This document shows, piece after piece, positions 43,099-49,398 of a DNA stretch of 49,398 nucleotides (position 1 is the first letter of the stretch; the number at the start of each line of letters is the position of its first letter). Under the pieces are notes generated by a model that saw nothing but the letters and a program-made list of their open reading frames with translations, did no database searches and had not been told where the DNA came from. A program made the position numbers and the translations under genes. Source of the stretch: an uncultured Lachnospiraceae bacterium (GTDB lineage: Bacteria; Bacillota; Clostridia; Lachnospirales; Lachnospiraceae); assembly GCA_947566705.1 (NCBI GenBank), contig CANOLA010000012.1:1-49398 (forward strand), in the 5' to 3' direction.

Positions 43099-44259
43099 CT
43101 ATTCTTCAATCATATCGATTGTCTTTATATTGTTAATGGTTACGATTACCGGTATCTGTAAAAATCCCACGATTGCCAAAAATGCTGTAAGGATACGAAG
43201 CAGATGCTCCGGATAAAAATAGTGATAAACAAGTCCTAAACTGTCTAACATAAAATGTCCCAGAAGAACCATAATCACAATCGTAACTGCTGCTCCTATA
43301 ACGATACTGAGCCCGAATATAATTCCGATTTCCTTCATCATCATCCCGTAAATATCTTTTCTTGCAAATCCAATTGATGTATAAAGACAGTATTCATTTA
43401 CCCTGCTTCTCATAAAGGAAACATAGGCAACAAGAATTGATATTGCCAGAAAAATGATTACTACAATCAGAATCGCAAGAAGCGCTGCATCTATCTGGTC
43501 TGTTACCAGTTCCTTATACATTTTTGCCCAGTCCACGCTGTCATAAATGGTATCATATTCTGTCGTTTCAATCCCAACATCCTTCAGTACTGCAGACATA
43601 TCTGCATTTTCTTCATTGCATAAAATAACCATATACCATCCGGAATTGGTGTATCCCCTGGGTGTTCCCACGCAGGTAAGAACATCCGAATCAAGCGCTC
43701 CAACAACCTTAAATACCTTCCCATAAGATGATTCATTAAAATATCCACCAATTTTCATTTTTTTGTTCTGGAGCACCTTTTTATCCGCCAGAATCTCACC
43801 GGGTCCTTCCGGCATTCTGCCTTCGGTAAGCAATGCACCCATATGCTCTAAAAAATCCGGAATCCGGCTCTCCTCTAAAAGCGGAAAGTCATAACCGACG
43901 CCTCCGACGATTCCCTGGTAATTTGCATACAGACACTGTGTATATATGACATCACTGATTCCTTCATGTACTTTCAGTTTATCCATAATGCTGTTTCTTG
44001 CCTCATCAATCCCCTGGTACAGCTCCTCTTCGGATGAATAGGAAGCAGAGTCCACCCCCATGGTTTCCGGACTCAGTTCAACATAAGCAACCTTTTTGGG
44101 CTGCTCCAAAAACAGCGCTTTAAAGCTCTCCTTTGTCGTAAGAAATAAGAAATTAATAACGTACATGGTCATAAATGTCATAGATAATGCAACTATCATA
44201 ACCCATACCTGTTTTTTATTGTTTCGCACAAATTTTAGTGCAGACAGCCTGCTTTTCAT
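43099..44259 (-). CDS. FtsX/MacB-like ABC transporter permease
   Basis: A 386-residue membrane protein, first of the operon. First helix about 18-40, a large outer domain to about 255, then helices near 260-285, 310-340 and 355-378; the coupling segment NEYCLYTSIGFARKDIYGMM matches the FtsX pattern. GAGGAGG lies upstream of the ATG. A terminator separates it from the response regulator gene to its right, so it has its own promoter (possible TTACAA and TATACG, weak). It pairs with the permease at 41301, with which it shares architecture but little sequence. Confidence 0.85.
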   Translation of the reverse strand: MKSRLSALKFVRNNKKQVWVMIVALSMTFMTMYVINFLFLTTKESFKALFLEQPKKVAYVELSPETMGVDSASYSSEEELYQGIDEARNSIMDKLKVHEGISDVIYTQCLYANYQGIVGGVGYDFPLLEESRIPDFLEHMGALLTEGRMPEGPGEILADKKVLQNKKMKIGGYFNESSYGKVFKVVGALDSDVLTCVGTPRGYTNSGWYMVILCNEENADMSAVLKDVGIETTEYDTIYDSVDWAKMYKELVTDQIDAALLAILIVVIIFLAISILVAYVSFMRSRVNEYCLYTSIGFARKDIYGMMMKEIGIIFGLSIVIGAAVTIVIMVLLGHFMLDSLGLVYHYFYPEHLLRILTAFLAIVGFLQIPVIVTINNIKTIDMIEE

Positions 44260-44332
44260 TCAGTTCCTCCTCGTATAATACTTTTCTCCCGTACTTGTAA
44301 TATACTAACATCAATTTGCCCCATAAAAAAGT

Positions 44333-44364
44333 GACTGCAGTCATATTTTTATATGACTGCAGTC
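44333..44364 (-). terminator. intrinsic terminator after the NarL-type regulator gene
   Basis: Perfect 13-bp arms GACTGCAGTCATA and TATGACTGCAGTC with a 6-base loop; on the minus strand a T-run (TTTTTT) follows after two bases. It separates the two-component operon from the ABC operon. Confidence 0.9.
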
Positions 44365-44372
44365 CAAGCATT

Positions 44373-45026
44373 TCATTTCTTCAGTTCCACAATCAGTTTC
44401 ACCCTGTCGTGAATTCCCGTCTTATCATAGATATTCGATATATAGTTTTTGACTGTACCTTCTGATATGTACAGCCTGTCTGCAATCTGTTTATTCGTCA
44501 GCCCGTCCACCATAAGGGCACATATTTCCTTTTCCCTTCCTGTCAGTTCCTCCGAAATATCATAAGAAACATTTTCCTGTTTACCGCTGGCTCCAGAGTT
44601 ACCTGCCATAAGCTCTGCCAATCGTGCCATAACTTTTTGGTCCAGTACTGTAATACCGTTTAGAATCTGTGTGATTGCACCCAGAATCATGTCCTTCCCG
44701 CTGTCCTTTAAAAGATATCCGTCTGCTCCGCCTGCTATTGCCTCAGTAATATATTTATCATCATAAAAGGTGGTAAGAACCAGAATTTTCACATGTGAAA
44801 ATCTTTCCTTCATAATTTTGATAAGCTCTGTGCCGCCCATTCCTTTCATGTTAAGGTCTACAAGCGCTATATCACAGTCCACCTCTTTTTCTTCTAAGAG
44901 CTGCAAAGCTTCCTTTCCATCATTTGCTTTTCCTGTTATCTCCATATTATTTAATGACAATATAATCTCAAGGCTGTCCAGCAGAAGTTTTTCATCATCC
45001 ACCAGCAAAACTTTATATCCGCCCAT
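44373..45026 (-). CDS. NarL/FixJ-family response regulator
   Basis: A 217-residue regulator. The receiver domain has VDDE near 9-12, phosphoacceptor Asp57 in LVDLNMKG, and switch Lys in GYLLKDSG; the LuxR-type helix-turn-helix is near 155-212 (LTGREKEICALMVDGLTNKQ, ISEGTVKNYISNIYDKTG). It follows its histidine kinase by 6 bases, forming one operon. Given position, it probably controls the adjacent ABC transporter, a LiaR/YxdJ-style arrangement (inference). Confidence 0.93.
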   Translation of the reverse strand: MGGYKVLLVDDEKLLLDSLEIILSLNNMEITGKANDGKEALQLLEEKEVDCDIALVDLNMKGMGGTELIKIMKERFSHVKILVLTTFYDDKYITEAIAGGADGYLLKDSGKDMILGAITQILNGITVLDQKVMARLAELMAGNSGASGKQENVSYDISEELTGREKEICALMVDGLTNKQIADRLYISEGTVKNYISNIYDKTGIHDRVKLIVELKK

Positions 45027-45032
45027 TTTAGC

Positions 45033-46187
45033 TTATCCTCCAAATCCAACAGGCAATTCGACCATTGCTTTGAATCCGTTATCATTTTTAAATTGTGTTT
45101 TTCCTCCGCACTTTTCGGCATAGGAAATAATCTTTTTTATGCCAAAACCGTTTTCAATTTTCTGTTTACTGTTCGTATCATTAAAATCACTTTGTCCGTT
45201 ATCTGATACACTAAGTTTTACATGTGCATGGTCCCCGGAAAGAATTACTGTAAACTCGCTTGCACTACCGTGTTTTAAACCATTTGTCAGCAGTTCCTTT
45301 AATACTCCGGTAAGAAATACTGCATGGTCGCTTTCAAGCTTTAATTCGTCCCTGATTTCACTGTAACTCTGATAAACCTGTATATCAGTATCCATTACAA
45401 ATTCCTTAATAATCATATCCAGCTCCGATTTCAGCTCTCCCGCCGTAAGCTCTGCGTTATCATCATCCAGTACCCTGACTGCCCTTCTTACAGACTCCAG
45501 GCTGCCCCGTATCCGGTTATTCGCATCATTCATCTTCCTTCTTGCTTCATCCGGTTTCACATCATAAAGCAGATCCGCTGCATCTAATGTCATAATGGCA
45601 GCAGTTATGGAATGACCGACGCTGTTGTGAATATTTCTGCTGATATTTTCCCTTTCAAGCAGTCTTGCATTTCTCTCGTCCAGGGATTTCTGCATTACCA
45701 GCTTTTCGTTTAACCGCTTTTCATGCAGTTCGCTTATATTTGCAGCAGTTATCCTGTTATTTTCCTTTGCTTTTCTTTTTTCAGCCAGTTTAAGCATGCT
45801 GTAAAGGAAACCAATAGCCAAAAATGAGATGAGCAGAAAAATTGTATAGAGCATACACATGGCAACAGAGGTATTTTTATAAATCACAAACTGTATAAAA
45901 ACAAACATCAGTGTTCCTGAAAATACACGTATATATACCTTTACATCCTTTAGAAAAAAGAAAACCAGAAATCCTGAAAAGTTCCCTGACAATACAGCAA
46001 ACACTGACCGAATAACCAGATCCGATAATAATGTTCTTTTATCTTTTTCTTCATTTACTGACTGGTATGCTGTAAGTATCATAAGCACTGCTTCTGACAT
46101 GATAAGAAATACCGGTGCTTTGCTGCAAAACAACCCCGGTATTGTCAGAAGTACTAATATTATAATCTCTGTAATTGCATATACCAT
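45033..46187 (-). CDS. NarL-type sensor histidine kinase (HisKA_3)
   Basis: About 384 residues. Four or five membrane helices occupy 5-135, with very short outer loops, so it may sense the membrane or a partner protein. Phosphoacceptor His187 lies in ENISRNIHNSVGHS; the ATP-binding domain has N-box LKELLTNGLKHG, DNGQ and GFGIKKI. I choose ATG 46187 because GGGAG lies 6 bases upstream and the predicted transcript starts near 46227; the longer frames to 46226 and 46262 begin at or before the promoter. Partner of the NarL-type regulator. Confidence 0.88.
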   Translation of the reverse strand: MVYAITEIIILVLLTIPGLFCSKAPVFLIMSEAVLMILTAYQSVNEEKDKRTLLSDLVIRSVFAVLSGNFSGFLVFFFLKDVKVYIRVFSGTLMFVFIQFVIYKNTSVAMCMLYTIFLLISFLAIGFLYSMLKLAEKRKAKENNRITAANISELHEKRLNEKLVMQKSLDERNARLLERENISRNIHNSVGHSITAAIMTLDAADLLYDVKPDEARRKMNDANNRIRGSLESVRRAVRVLDDDNAELTAGELKSELDMIIKEFVMDTDIQVYQSYSEIRDELKLESDHAVFLTGVLKELLTNGLKHGSASEFTVILSGDHAHVKLSVSDNGQSDFNDTNSKQKIENGFGIKKIISYAEKCGGKTQFKNDNGFKAMVELPVGFGG

Positions 46188-46233
46188 ATCAAACTCCCAC
46201 CCTAACAGCTTATTGTGAAACCCCATAATATTT

Positions 46234-46262
46234 ATTGTACCATTGCCGCAGCGGGAATACAA
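46234..46262 (-). promoter_or_regulatory. promoter of the NarL-type two-component operon
   Basis: -35 TTGTAT (46257-46262), 17-base spacer, extended -10 TGGTACAAT (TACAAT 46234-46239). Leader about 40 bases. Confidence 0.75.
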
Positions 46263-46277
46263 TTATTTATAACATCT

Positions 46278-47027
46278 TTATATATCTGATCTCTTTTTGC
46301 TGTGTGCCGTTATAATAGTATAACTGTGTGCATTTACCGTGATAACAAAATTATCTGCATTTACATACCAGTTTTTTCCTCTTCTTTCAATAATGGCATG
46401 AGCCGAACTGATTTTATCTTTGCACCATGCAACAACATCATCTGTATCCAAAGACAGATTCTTTTTTATGCGTGCAATCCCCAGCTCCGTAGAGTGCAGT
46501 TTATCTAAATGATTCAGCAGTTCCAAGCCTGAATCTGTCTCTTTTTCCTGCTTAACAGAACTGGGAATTTCATCATTAGAATTGCAAAGTATATGCAGCC
46601 GTCCGTTAGAATCCACTATCCTCATGTTCCTCACAGTGCTCTCACCAGCCGGAATCGTCACATTCAGCCTGTGATTGTAGTCATCAATCTCATAAATAAG
46701 ACCGCTGAACATTGTTGCCGGAAGAATCATATGACAAGTCATTTCAGGCATAGGACAAACAGCTATTGGAATCGAAGAATATGTTATTTTTCCAATGCGC
46801 AATCCTTTCAGTTTGTAAGATGGACATTCTGTCCTTCCACCAAATCCGGTAATTGGAACTGTTTTATTCATAGGTATTCCACCAAGTTTTTTGAGCAGCC
46901 TCTCTTCATCTGTCCATACCGGGAAAAGAGCCCCGGTATCAAGCAATGCCAACACATTATTCCATGTTCTTAAAAAGATAAAGGGTCTTTGCTGGTTTCC
47001 ATTTAACTCTAAGGAAAATTGAATCAT
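46278..47027 (-). CDS. retropepsin-like aspartic protease fused to a DUF3781-like domain
   Basis: A 249-residue cytosolic protein. Residues about 1-135 look like a retropepsin-fold domain: LALLDTGALFPVW has the catalytic Asp30-Thr31-Gly32, followed by a flap-like segment (PITGFGGRTECPSYKLKGLR) and a hydrophobic strand MILPATMFSG. Such domains act as dimers. After a polar linker (about 145-165) the rest (HLDKLHSTELGIARIKKNLS, VVAWCKDKI, NWYVNADNFVITVNAHSYTI) matches the small DUF3781 family, usually a stand-alone protein of 70-90 residues. Upstream and 9 bases away is an 77-residue partner gene. Function unknown; possibly a processing or defence system. Confidence 0.72.
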   Translation of the reverse strand: MIQFSLELNGNQQRPFIFLRTWNNVLALLDTGALFPVWTDEERLLKKLGGIPMNKTVPITGFGGRTECPSYKLKGLRIGKITYSSIPIAVCPMPEMTCHMILPATMFSGLIYEIDDYNHRLNVTIPAGESTVRNMRIVDSNGRLHILCNSNDEIPSSVKQEKETDSGLELLNHLDKLHSTELGIARIKKNLSLDTDDVVAWCKDKISSAHAIIERRGKNWYVNADNFVITVNAHSYTIITAHSKKRSDI

Positions 47028-47036
47028 TGAAACCTC

Positions 47037-47270
47037 CTAATACATAATGCCTACAAAAGGTACATTATCAGGCGCTGTGTGTATTGCAACAATTCTTCCC
47101 CCGGTTTCTATCTGCTCTTCCGTTAATTCACTTTTTGATTTATCTGTATACCGCACCACTGCTGAGACAATAACTGAACTTGTAGGAGATTCCCATTTTA
47201 CTTCATCGAGTCCCACCCACTGGTCCGGATATTTCTCTTTTATTTCTTCCCATGTCATTCTTTCCGCCAT
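47037..47270 (-). CDS. small protein paired with the retropepsin-like gene
   Basis: A 77-residue soluble protein starting MAERMTWEEIKEKYPDQWVG, acidic, with SSVIVSAVVRYTD and a final PDNVPFVGIMY; probably alpha/beta. A GAAGGGGG ribosome site 7 bases upstream fixes the start at 47270. It has a consensus promoter and precedes the retropepsin-like gene by 9 bases, an arrangement I recall in other Firmicutes for aspartyl-protease-like genes. It could be the substrate, regulator or antitoxin-like partner of that protein (inference). Confidence 0.75.
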   Translation of the reverse strand: MAERMTWEEIKEKYPDQWVGLDEVKWESPTSSVIVSAVVRYTDKSKSELTEEQIETGGRIVAIHTAPDNVPFVGIMY

Positions 47271-47302
47271 AATAAAACCCCCTTCCAAAATATTTTTCTT
47301 TT

Positions 47303-47331
47303 ATTATATCACAGCACGCCAGATGAAACAA
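47303..47331 (-). promoter_or_regulatory. promoter of the small protein-retropepsin operon
   Basis: -35 TTGTTT (47326-47331), 17-base spacer, extended -10 TGATATAAT (TATAAT 47303-47308). It begins within a few bases of the slipin stop codon. Confidence 0.85.
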
Positions 47332-47341
47332 CAATAGCCGA

Positions 47342-48448
47342 TTACCCCGCCTCTGTTCCCATCAGTCTTCCAAGCTGCTCCACAATTCCCGCATTTCCAT
47401 TCACAGAAATCTCACCGACCTTTTCGCAGATTCTTTCCAGATATTCCAGCTCCTTTAATTTATAGAGCGTGGTATTTTCCTCCATCAGCTTTGCCGTATT
47501 TAAAAGTGACCTGGTGGAAGCCACCTCCTCCCTTCTGGAAATTACGTTCGCCTGTGCAGTTTTTTCTGCTACAAGCACAGAATTCATAATTTCCTTTATT
47601 TCTCCCGGTAAAATAATATCCTTAATTCCTGCAGTTAAAAAATCTATGCAGAACATGGTTTCTTTTTCCTTAAGCGCCGCAAAGATTTCACCGGAAATTT
47701 TTTCCTTTATTTCAAGGATTTCATCCAGCCTGTAATTTCCCACAGTTTCACGGATCACAAGCTGGACTGCAGAATAAAGCTGCCCTTTTAAGTCCAGAAT
47801 TTTTTCCGAAAATTCTACTGCGTCCCTTATTTTAAACATGCAGGCAACATTCATCCGGATTCCGATTTTATCCCTGGTTAAAATCTCCTGTCCCACAATG
47901 TCCAGCTCTCGCTGTTTCATGTCAAAAACACGGAATGATATATCGTGCTCATAATTCCAGAAACGGTAGACTCCCCTGGTACACTGCTTTTTTAACACAT
48001 TATCGTAATAAACCAGTCCGGTTTCTCCTTCCCCCACCTTCATTTCCGTGTAATATTTCTGCGGAAGCATGGAAAGCATCTGCTTCGTTACTTCGTTTCC
48101 CATCACGGTTTCCTCCATGGAAACGACTTTGATTTCATATGTATCAAATACATTCCAGAAGGTATATTCTTTTCTGTTCGCAAACGTCGTCAGTTTCCCG
48201 TTCAGATAAATAAACCCCACAGAGCCGTCCGGTATTTCCATATGTACAGTGGCATTTAAAAATGTCTTATCCCTGGAAAGTACCTGGTAAGGAACGTCCA
48301 TGTAATCCAGCTCACCCGTCATTTCCTCTATCTCCACCTCATAACCGAATGCTCTGGAAAAATGATAGGTTCCGGCCGTGAGCATTTTCTGAAACATCCC
48401 GTCCTTTAATACAAATCCCGCCTGATTATCCTTAATAATATATTTCAT
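47342..48448 (-). CDS. slipin-family SPFH/band-7 protein
   Basis: About 368 residues with no membrane helix or signal, unlike classical slipins. The SPFH/band-7 domain covers about 150-300 (RVFDMKQRELDIVGQEILTR, FKIRDAVEFSEKILDLKGQL, QLVIRETVGNYRLDEIL), followed by a coiled-coil region. An N-terminal domain starting MKYIIKDNQAGFVLKDGMFQ repeats the NQxGF pattern. I prefer ATG 48448; a GTG at 48457 is possible. It lies downstream of RtcB on the same strand, separated by the structured RNA region. Slipins beside RtcB and Ro60 genes are known in bacterial RNA-repair clusters, where they may anchor or scaffold the complex (established association; role inferred). Confidence 0.85.
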   Translation of the reverse strand: MKYIIKDNQAGFVLKDGMFQKMLTAGTYHFSRAFGYEVEIEEMTGELDYMDVPYQVLSRDKTFLNATVHMEIPDGSVGFIYLNGKLTTFANRKEYTFWNVFDTYEIKVVSMEETVMGNEVTKQMLSMLPQKYYTEMKVGEGETGLVYYDNVLKKQCTRGVYRFWNYEHDISFRVFDMKQRELDIVGQEILTRDKIGIRMNVACMFKIRDAVEFSEKILDLKGQLYSAVQLVIRETVGNYRLDEILEIKEKISGEIFAALKEKETMFCIDFLTAGIKDIILPGEIKEIMNSVLVAEKTAQANVISRREEVASTRSLLNTAKLMEENTTLYKLKELEYLERICEKVGEISVNGNAGIVEQLGRLMGTEAG

Positions 48449-48481
48449 CTTAATCACCCATTCCTTTCATTTTACAAAATC

Positions 48482-48743
48482 GATACTTTTATCCTTCTTT
48501 CATCCGCCGGATGCGGAATCCCGGTTGAGCAGACGGTTGGAAGAAAGGACATTCTGCAGCTAAATTTCCTCTTTGTTCCCCTGGAAACAAAAAACAAAAA
48601 TCCGTTTTGCAGACTGCTGTTTCCCCTTCCCGGATGCGGTATCCCCAAAATTTCAGGCAGCCGGCCGATTTACATGCTCCGCCTCTGGCATATCCAAAAA
48701 TGGATATACCAGAAACGGTGTGTGAAATCCGGATAAAAGTATC
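48482..48743. repeat. small element with 13-bp terminal inverted repeats
   Basis: GATACTTTTATCC (48482-48494) and GGATAAAAGTATC (48731-48743) are perfect inverted repeats bounding 262 bp in the slipin leader. Inside are two copies of CCGCATCCGG, a T-rich run, and a strong hairpin. No transposase is encoded and no clear target duplication is seen. It may be a MITE-like insertion or part of the RNA leader. Confidence 0.5.
48685..48712 (-). other. 12-bp hairpin in the slipin leader
   Basis: CTGGTATATCCA-TTTT-TGGATATGCCAG on the minus strand, fully paired with one G-U. No T-run follows, so it is not a terminator; it could be a structural part of a leader RNA. Confidence 0.6.
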
Positions 48744-48754
48744 TTTCATTTAGC

Positions 48755-48872
48755 GCGGGTTTAAACCGCAAGACTTGACAGGTCTTTTTCATTGTGTGCT
48801 TTACCACTTAGCTACCGTTTACACGGGAGGGATTCGAACCCCCGAAACACAAATTCTTTTTCTTAACCCCAC
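48755..48872 (-). ncRNA. circularly permuted tRNA-like RNA (Y RNA/YrlA-like) between RtcB and slipin
   Basis: Read 5' to 3' on the minus strand: basal stem GTGGGGTTAAG (48872-48862); 5' strand TTGTGT (48852-48847) of an anticodon-stem equivalent; TTC as variable region; a T-arm with GGGGG, TTCGAAT, CCCTC (48843-48827); a short acceptor stem CCGT/ACGG closed by GTAA (48826-48815); TA; a D-arm GCT/AGC with loop AAGTGGTAA that keeps GG (48812-48798); ACACAA (48797-48792) pairing with TTGTGT; a hairpin AAGAC-CTGTCAA-GTCTT (48786-48770) like an anticodon arm; and TTTAAACCCGC (48765-48755) pairing with the basal strand at 10 of 11 positions. All tRNA core elements are present, but T-arm precedes D-arm, so it is not a normal tRNA. 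This is the layout of tRNA-mimic modules in bacterial Y RNAs. Confidence 0.75.
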
Positions 48873-48980
48873 GTTAAGATGGTGAAATATTTATGGTATA
48901 CCTGACAGCACGCTGCAGGCACCGCCGGGCAGGAAGCAGCTTCCAATACCCTGGCATAAATAAATTATTTCCGTTATTTA
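48873..48980 (-). other. structured spacer between RtcB stop and the tRNA-like RNA
   Basis: No ORF. On the minus strand it holds hairpins GGAAG-CTG-CTTCC and CCTG...CAGG, and ATG(CCAGG)GTAT can pair with ATACCAT to close the GC-rich middle. It could be a second small structured RNA or a processing region; no terminator is evident between RtcB and the tRNA-like RNA, so co-transcription is possible. Confidence 0.35.
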
Positions 48981-49398
48981 CTATCCCTTCACTACGCCTG
49001 CTGTTTTTAATTTTCTTACCGGCGTAACCAGGTCTGACTGCTGTGCCATCACCTCGTCGATATCCTTGTAGGCAAACCGGCATTCTTCAGGCACATCATT
49101 TTTCTTTCGTTTTCCAAGGATTACTCCCTGTTCCTTCAAATCCACCATAACCTTTTCCACAGTAAATGCCTGCATTGCCCCGGTTCTGGAATAGTTTCTG
49201 CCTGCACCGTGGGAGGAAGTACAGAAAGATTCCCTGTTTCCTTTTCCCCTTACCACATAGCTGTATGAACCCATTGCCCCTGGAATCACAGCCATCTCTC
49301 CTTCCCGCACCCTTGTGGCTCCCTTACGGTGCACCCAGACATTCGCGTCATAATGATTTTCCAGTGATGCATAGTTATGGTGGCAGTTAATCTCTTCT
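48981..49398 (-). CDS. rtcB: RNA 3'-phosphate ligase RtcB, C-terminal part (cut by window edge)
   Basis: The last 138 codons of RtcB are visible; the start is beyond the right edge. Signatures: WVHRKGATRVREGE, with the HRKGATR motif, GAMGSYSYVV with the GSMGxxSYVV motif, SSHGAGR with the GMP-linked His of the SxHGAGR motif, and the C-terminal AYKDIDEVMAQQSDLVTPV, ending GVVKG. RtcB joins 3'-phosphate or 2',3'-cyclic phosphate ends to 5'-OH ends, using GTP and Mn2+, in RNA repair or tRNA splicing. All catalytic residues in view are intact. It lies upstream of the tRNA-like RNA and slipin on the same strand. Confidence 0.93.
   Translation of the reverse strand, partial: EEINCHHNYASLENHYDANVWVHRKGATRVREGEMAVIPGAMGSYSYVVRGKGNRESFCTSSHGAGRNYSRTGAMQAFTVEKVMVDLKEQGVILGKRKKNDVPEECRFAYKDIDEVMAQQSDLVTPVRKLKTAGVVKG

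Noticed and set aside
43099-46187. Single operon of kinase, regulator and ABC transporter
   Set aside because: A strong terminator at 44333-44364 separates the regulator from the ABC genes, so they are separate units, though probably functionally linked.
46188-46262. Longer start for the NarL-type kinase
   Set aside because: The added codons overlap the promoter and predicted transcript start.
48489-48749. 86-codon minus-strand frame in the slipin leader
   Set aside because: It starts within the terminal inverted repeat, has no ribosome site, unusual composition (many Cys, Gly, Arg), and is better explained by structured, repeat-bearing DNA.
48770-48850. Ordinary tRNA gene (the T-arm and GUC anticodon arm at first suggest tRNA-Asp)
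   Set aside because: The T-arm lies before the D-arm and there is no continuous 7-bp acceptor stem or CCA end; a permuted tRNA-like RNA fits better.

Overview
The window comes from a Gram-positive anaerobe of the class Clostridia, most likely Lachnospiraceae. Evidence: sigma-A type promoters and strong Shine-Dalgarno sites, an electron-bifurcating NfnAB pair, a small rpsU, the DUF5716/DUF5717 operon, AgrC/LytTR two-component systems and BspA/Listeria-Bacteroides-repeat surface proteins. Nearly all genes lie on the minus strand. Exceptions are a LUD-domain gene (13.1 kb) and a plus-strand block (36.4-39.3 kb).

Layout, left to right. (1) 1-8147: a tightly overlapping operon, read leftward, of a CtpE-like P-type ATPase, a giant DUF5717 protein, a DUF5716 actin/Hsp70-like ATPase, a TPR-like protein and one further gene cut by the edge. 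(2) 8.3-10.6 kb: nfnA-nfnB. (3) 10.7-12.9 kb: two CobW/COG0523 GTPases, one with a long histidine-rich metal-binding loop. (4) 13.0-22.1 kb: housekeeping genes: LUD protein, rpsU, a solute-binding lipoprotein coupled to a chemoreceptor, a 50-residue membrane protein plus alaS, and purine nucleoside phosphorylase plus an MBL-fold hydrolase. (5) 22.2-34.2 kb: a surface-protein island: a giant adhesin with a frameshift in its repeat region, a small membrane protein, a GLUG-like membrane protein, a leucine-rich-repeat protein, and a secreted protein sharing a duplicated C-terminal domain with the LRR protein. The promoter of the last operon carries two identical 14-bp direct repeats with a 21-bp period, the layout of a LytTR-regulator site. 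(6) 34.2-38.4 kb: two back-to-back AgrC/LytTR two-component systems; in one the response regulator is broken. (7) 38.5-41.3 kb: a MerR regulator, then a run of decayed genes (esterase, GNAT, PBECR4-like nuclease) and a short promoter-to-terminator unit. (8) 41.3-46.2 kb: an FtsX-type ABC transporter with a NarL-type two-component system. (9) 46.3-47.3 kb: a small protein and a retropepsin-like protein fused to a DUF3781-like domain. (10) 47.3-49.4 kb: slipin, a structured intergenic region, and RtcB RNA ligase (cut by the right edge).

The most interesting part is the slipin-RtcB spacer. It encodes a minus-strand RNA (about 48755-48872) that folds as a circularly permuted tRNA: T-arm, a short acceptor stem capped by GTAA, then D-arm, closed by an anticodon-stem equivalent and a further basal stem. 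This resembles the tRNA-mimic domain of bacterial Y RNAs (YrlA type), which in Salmonella sit beside Ro60 and RtcB genes. No Ro60 gene is visible in the window. All functional statements are from sequence reading only; no database search was run.
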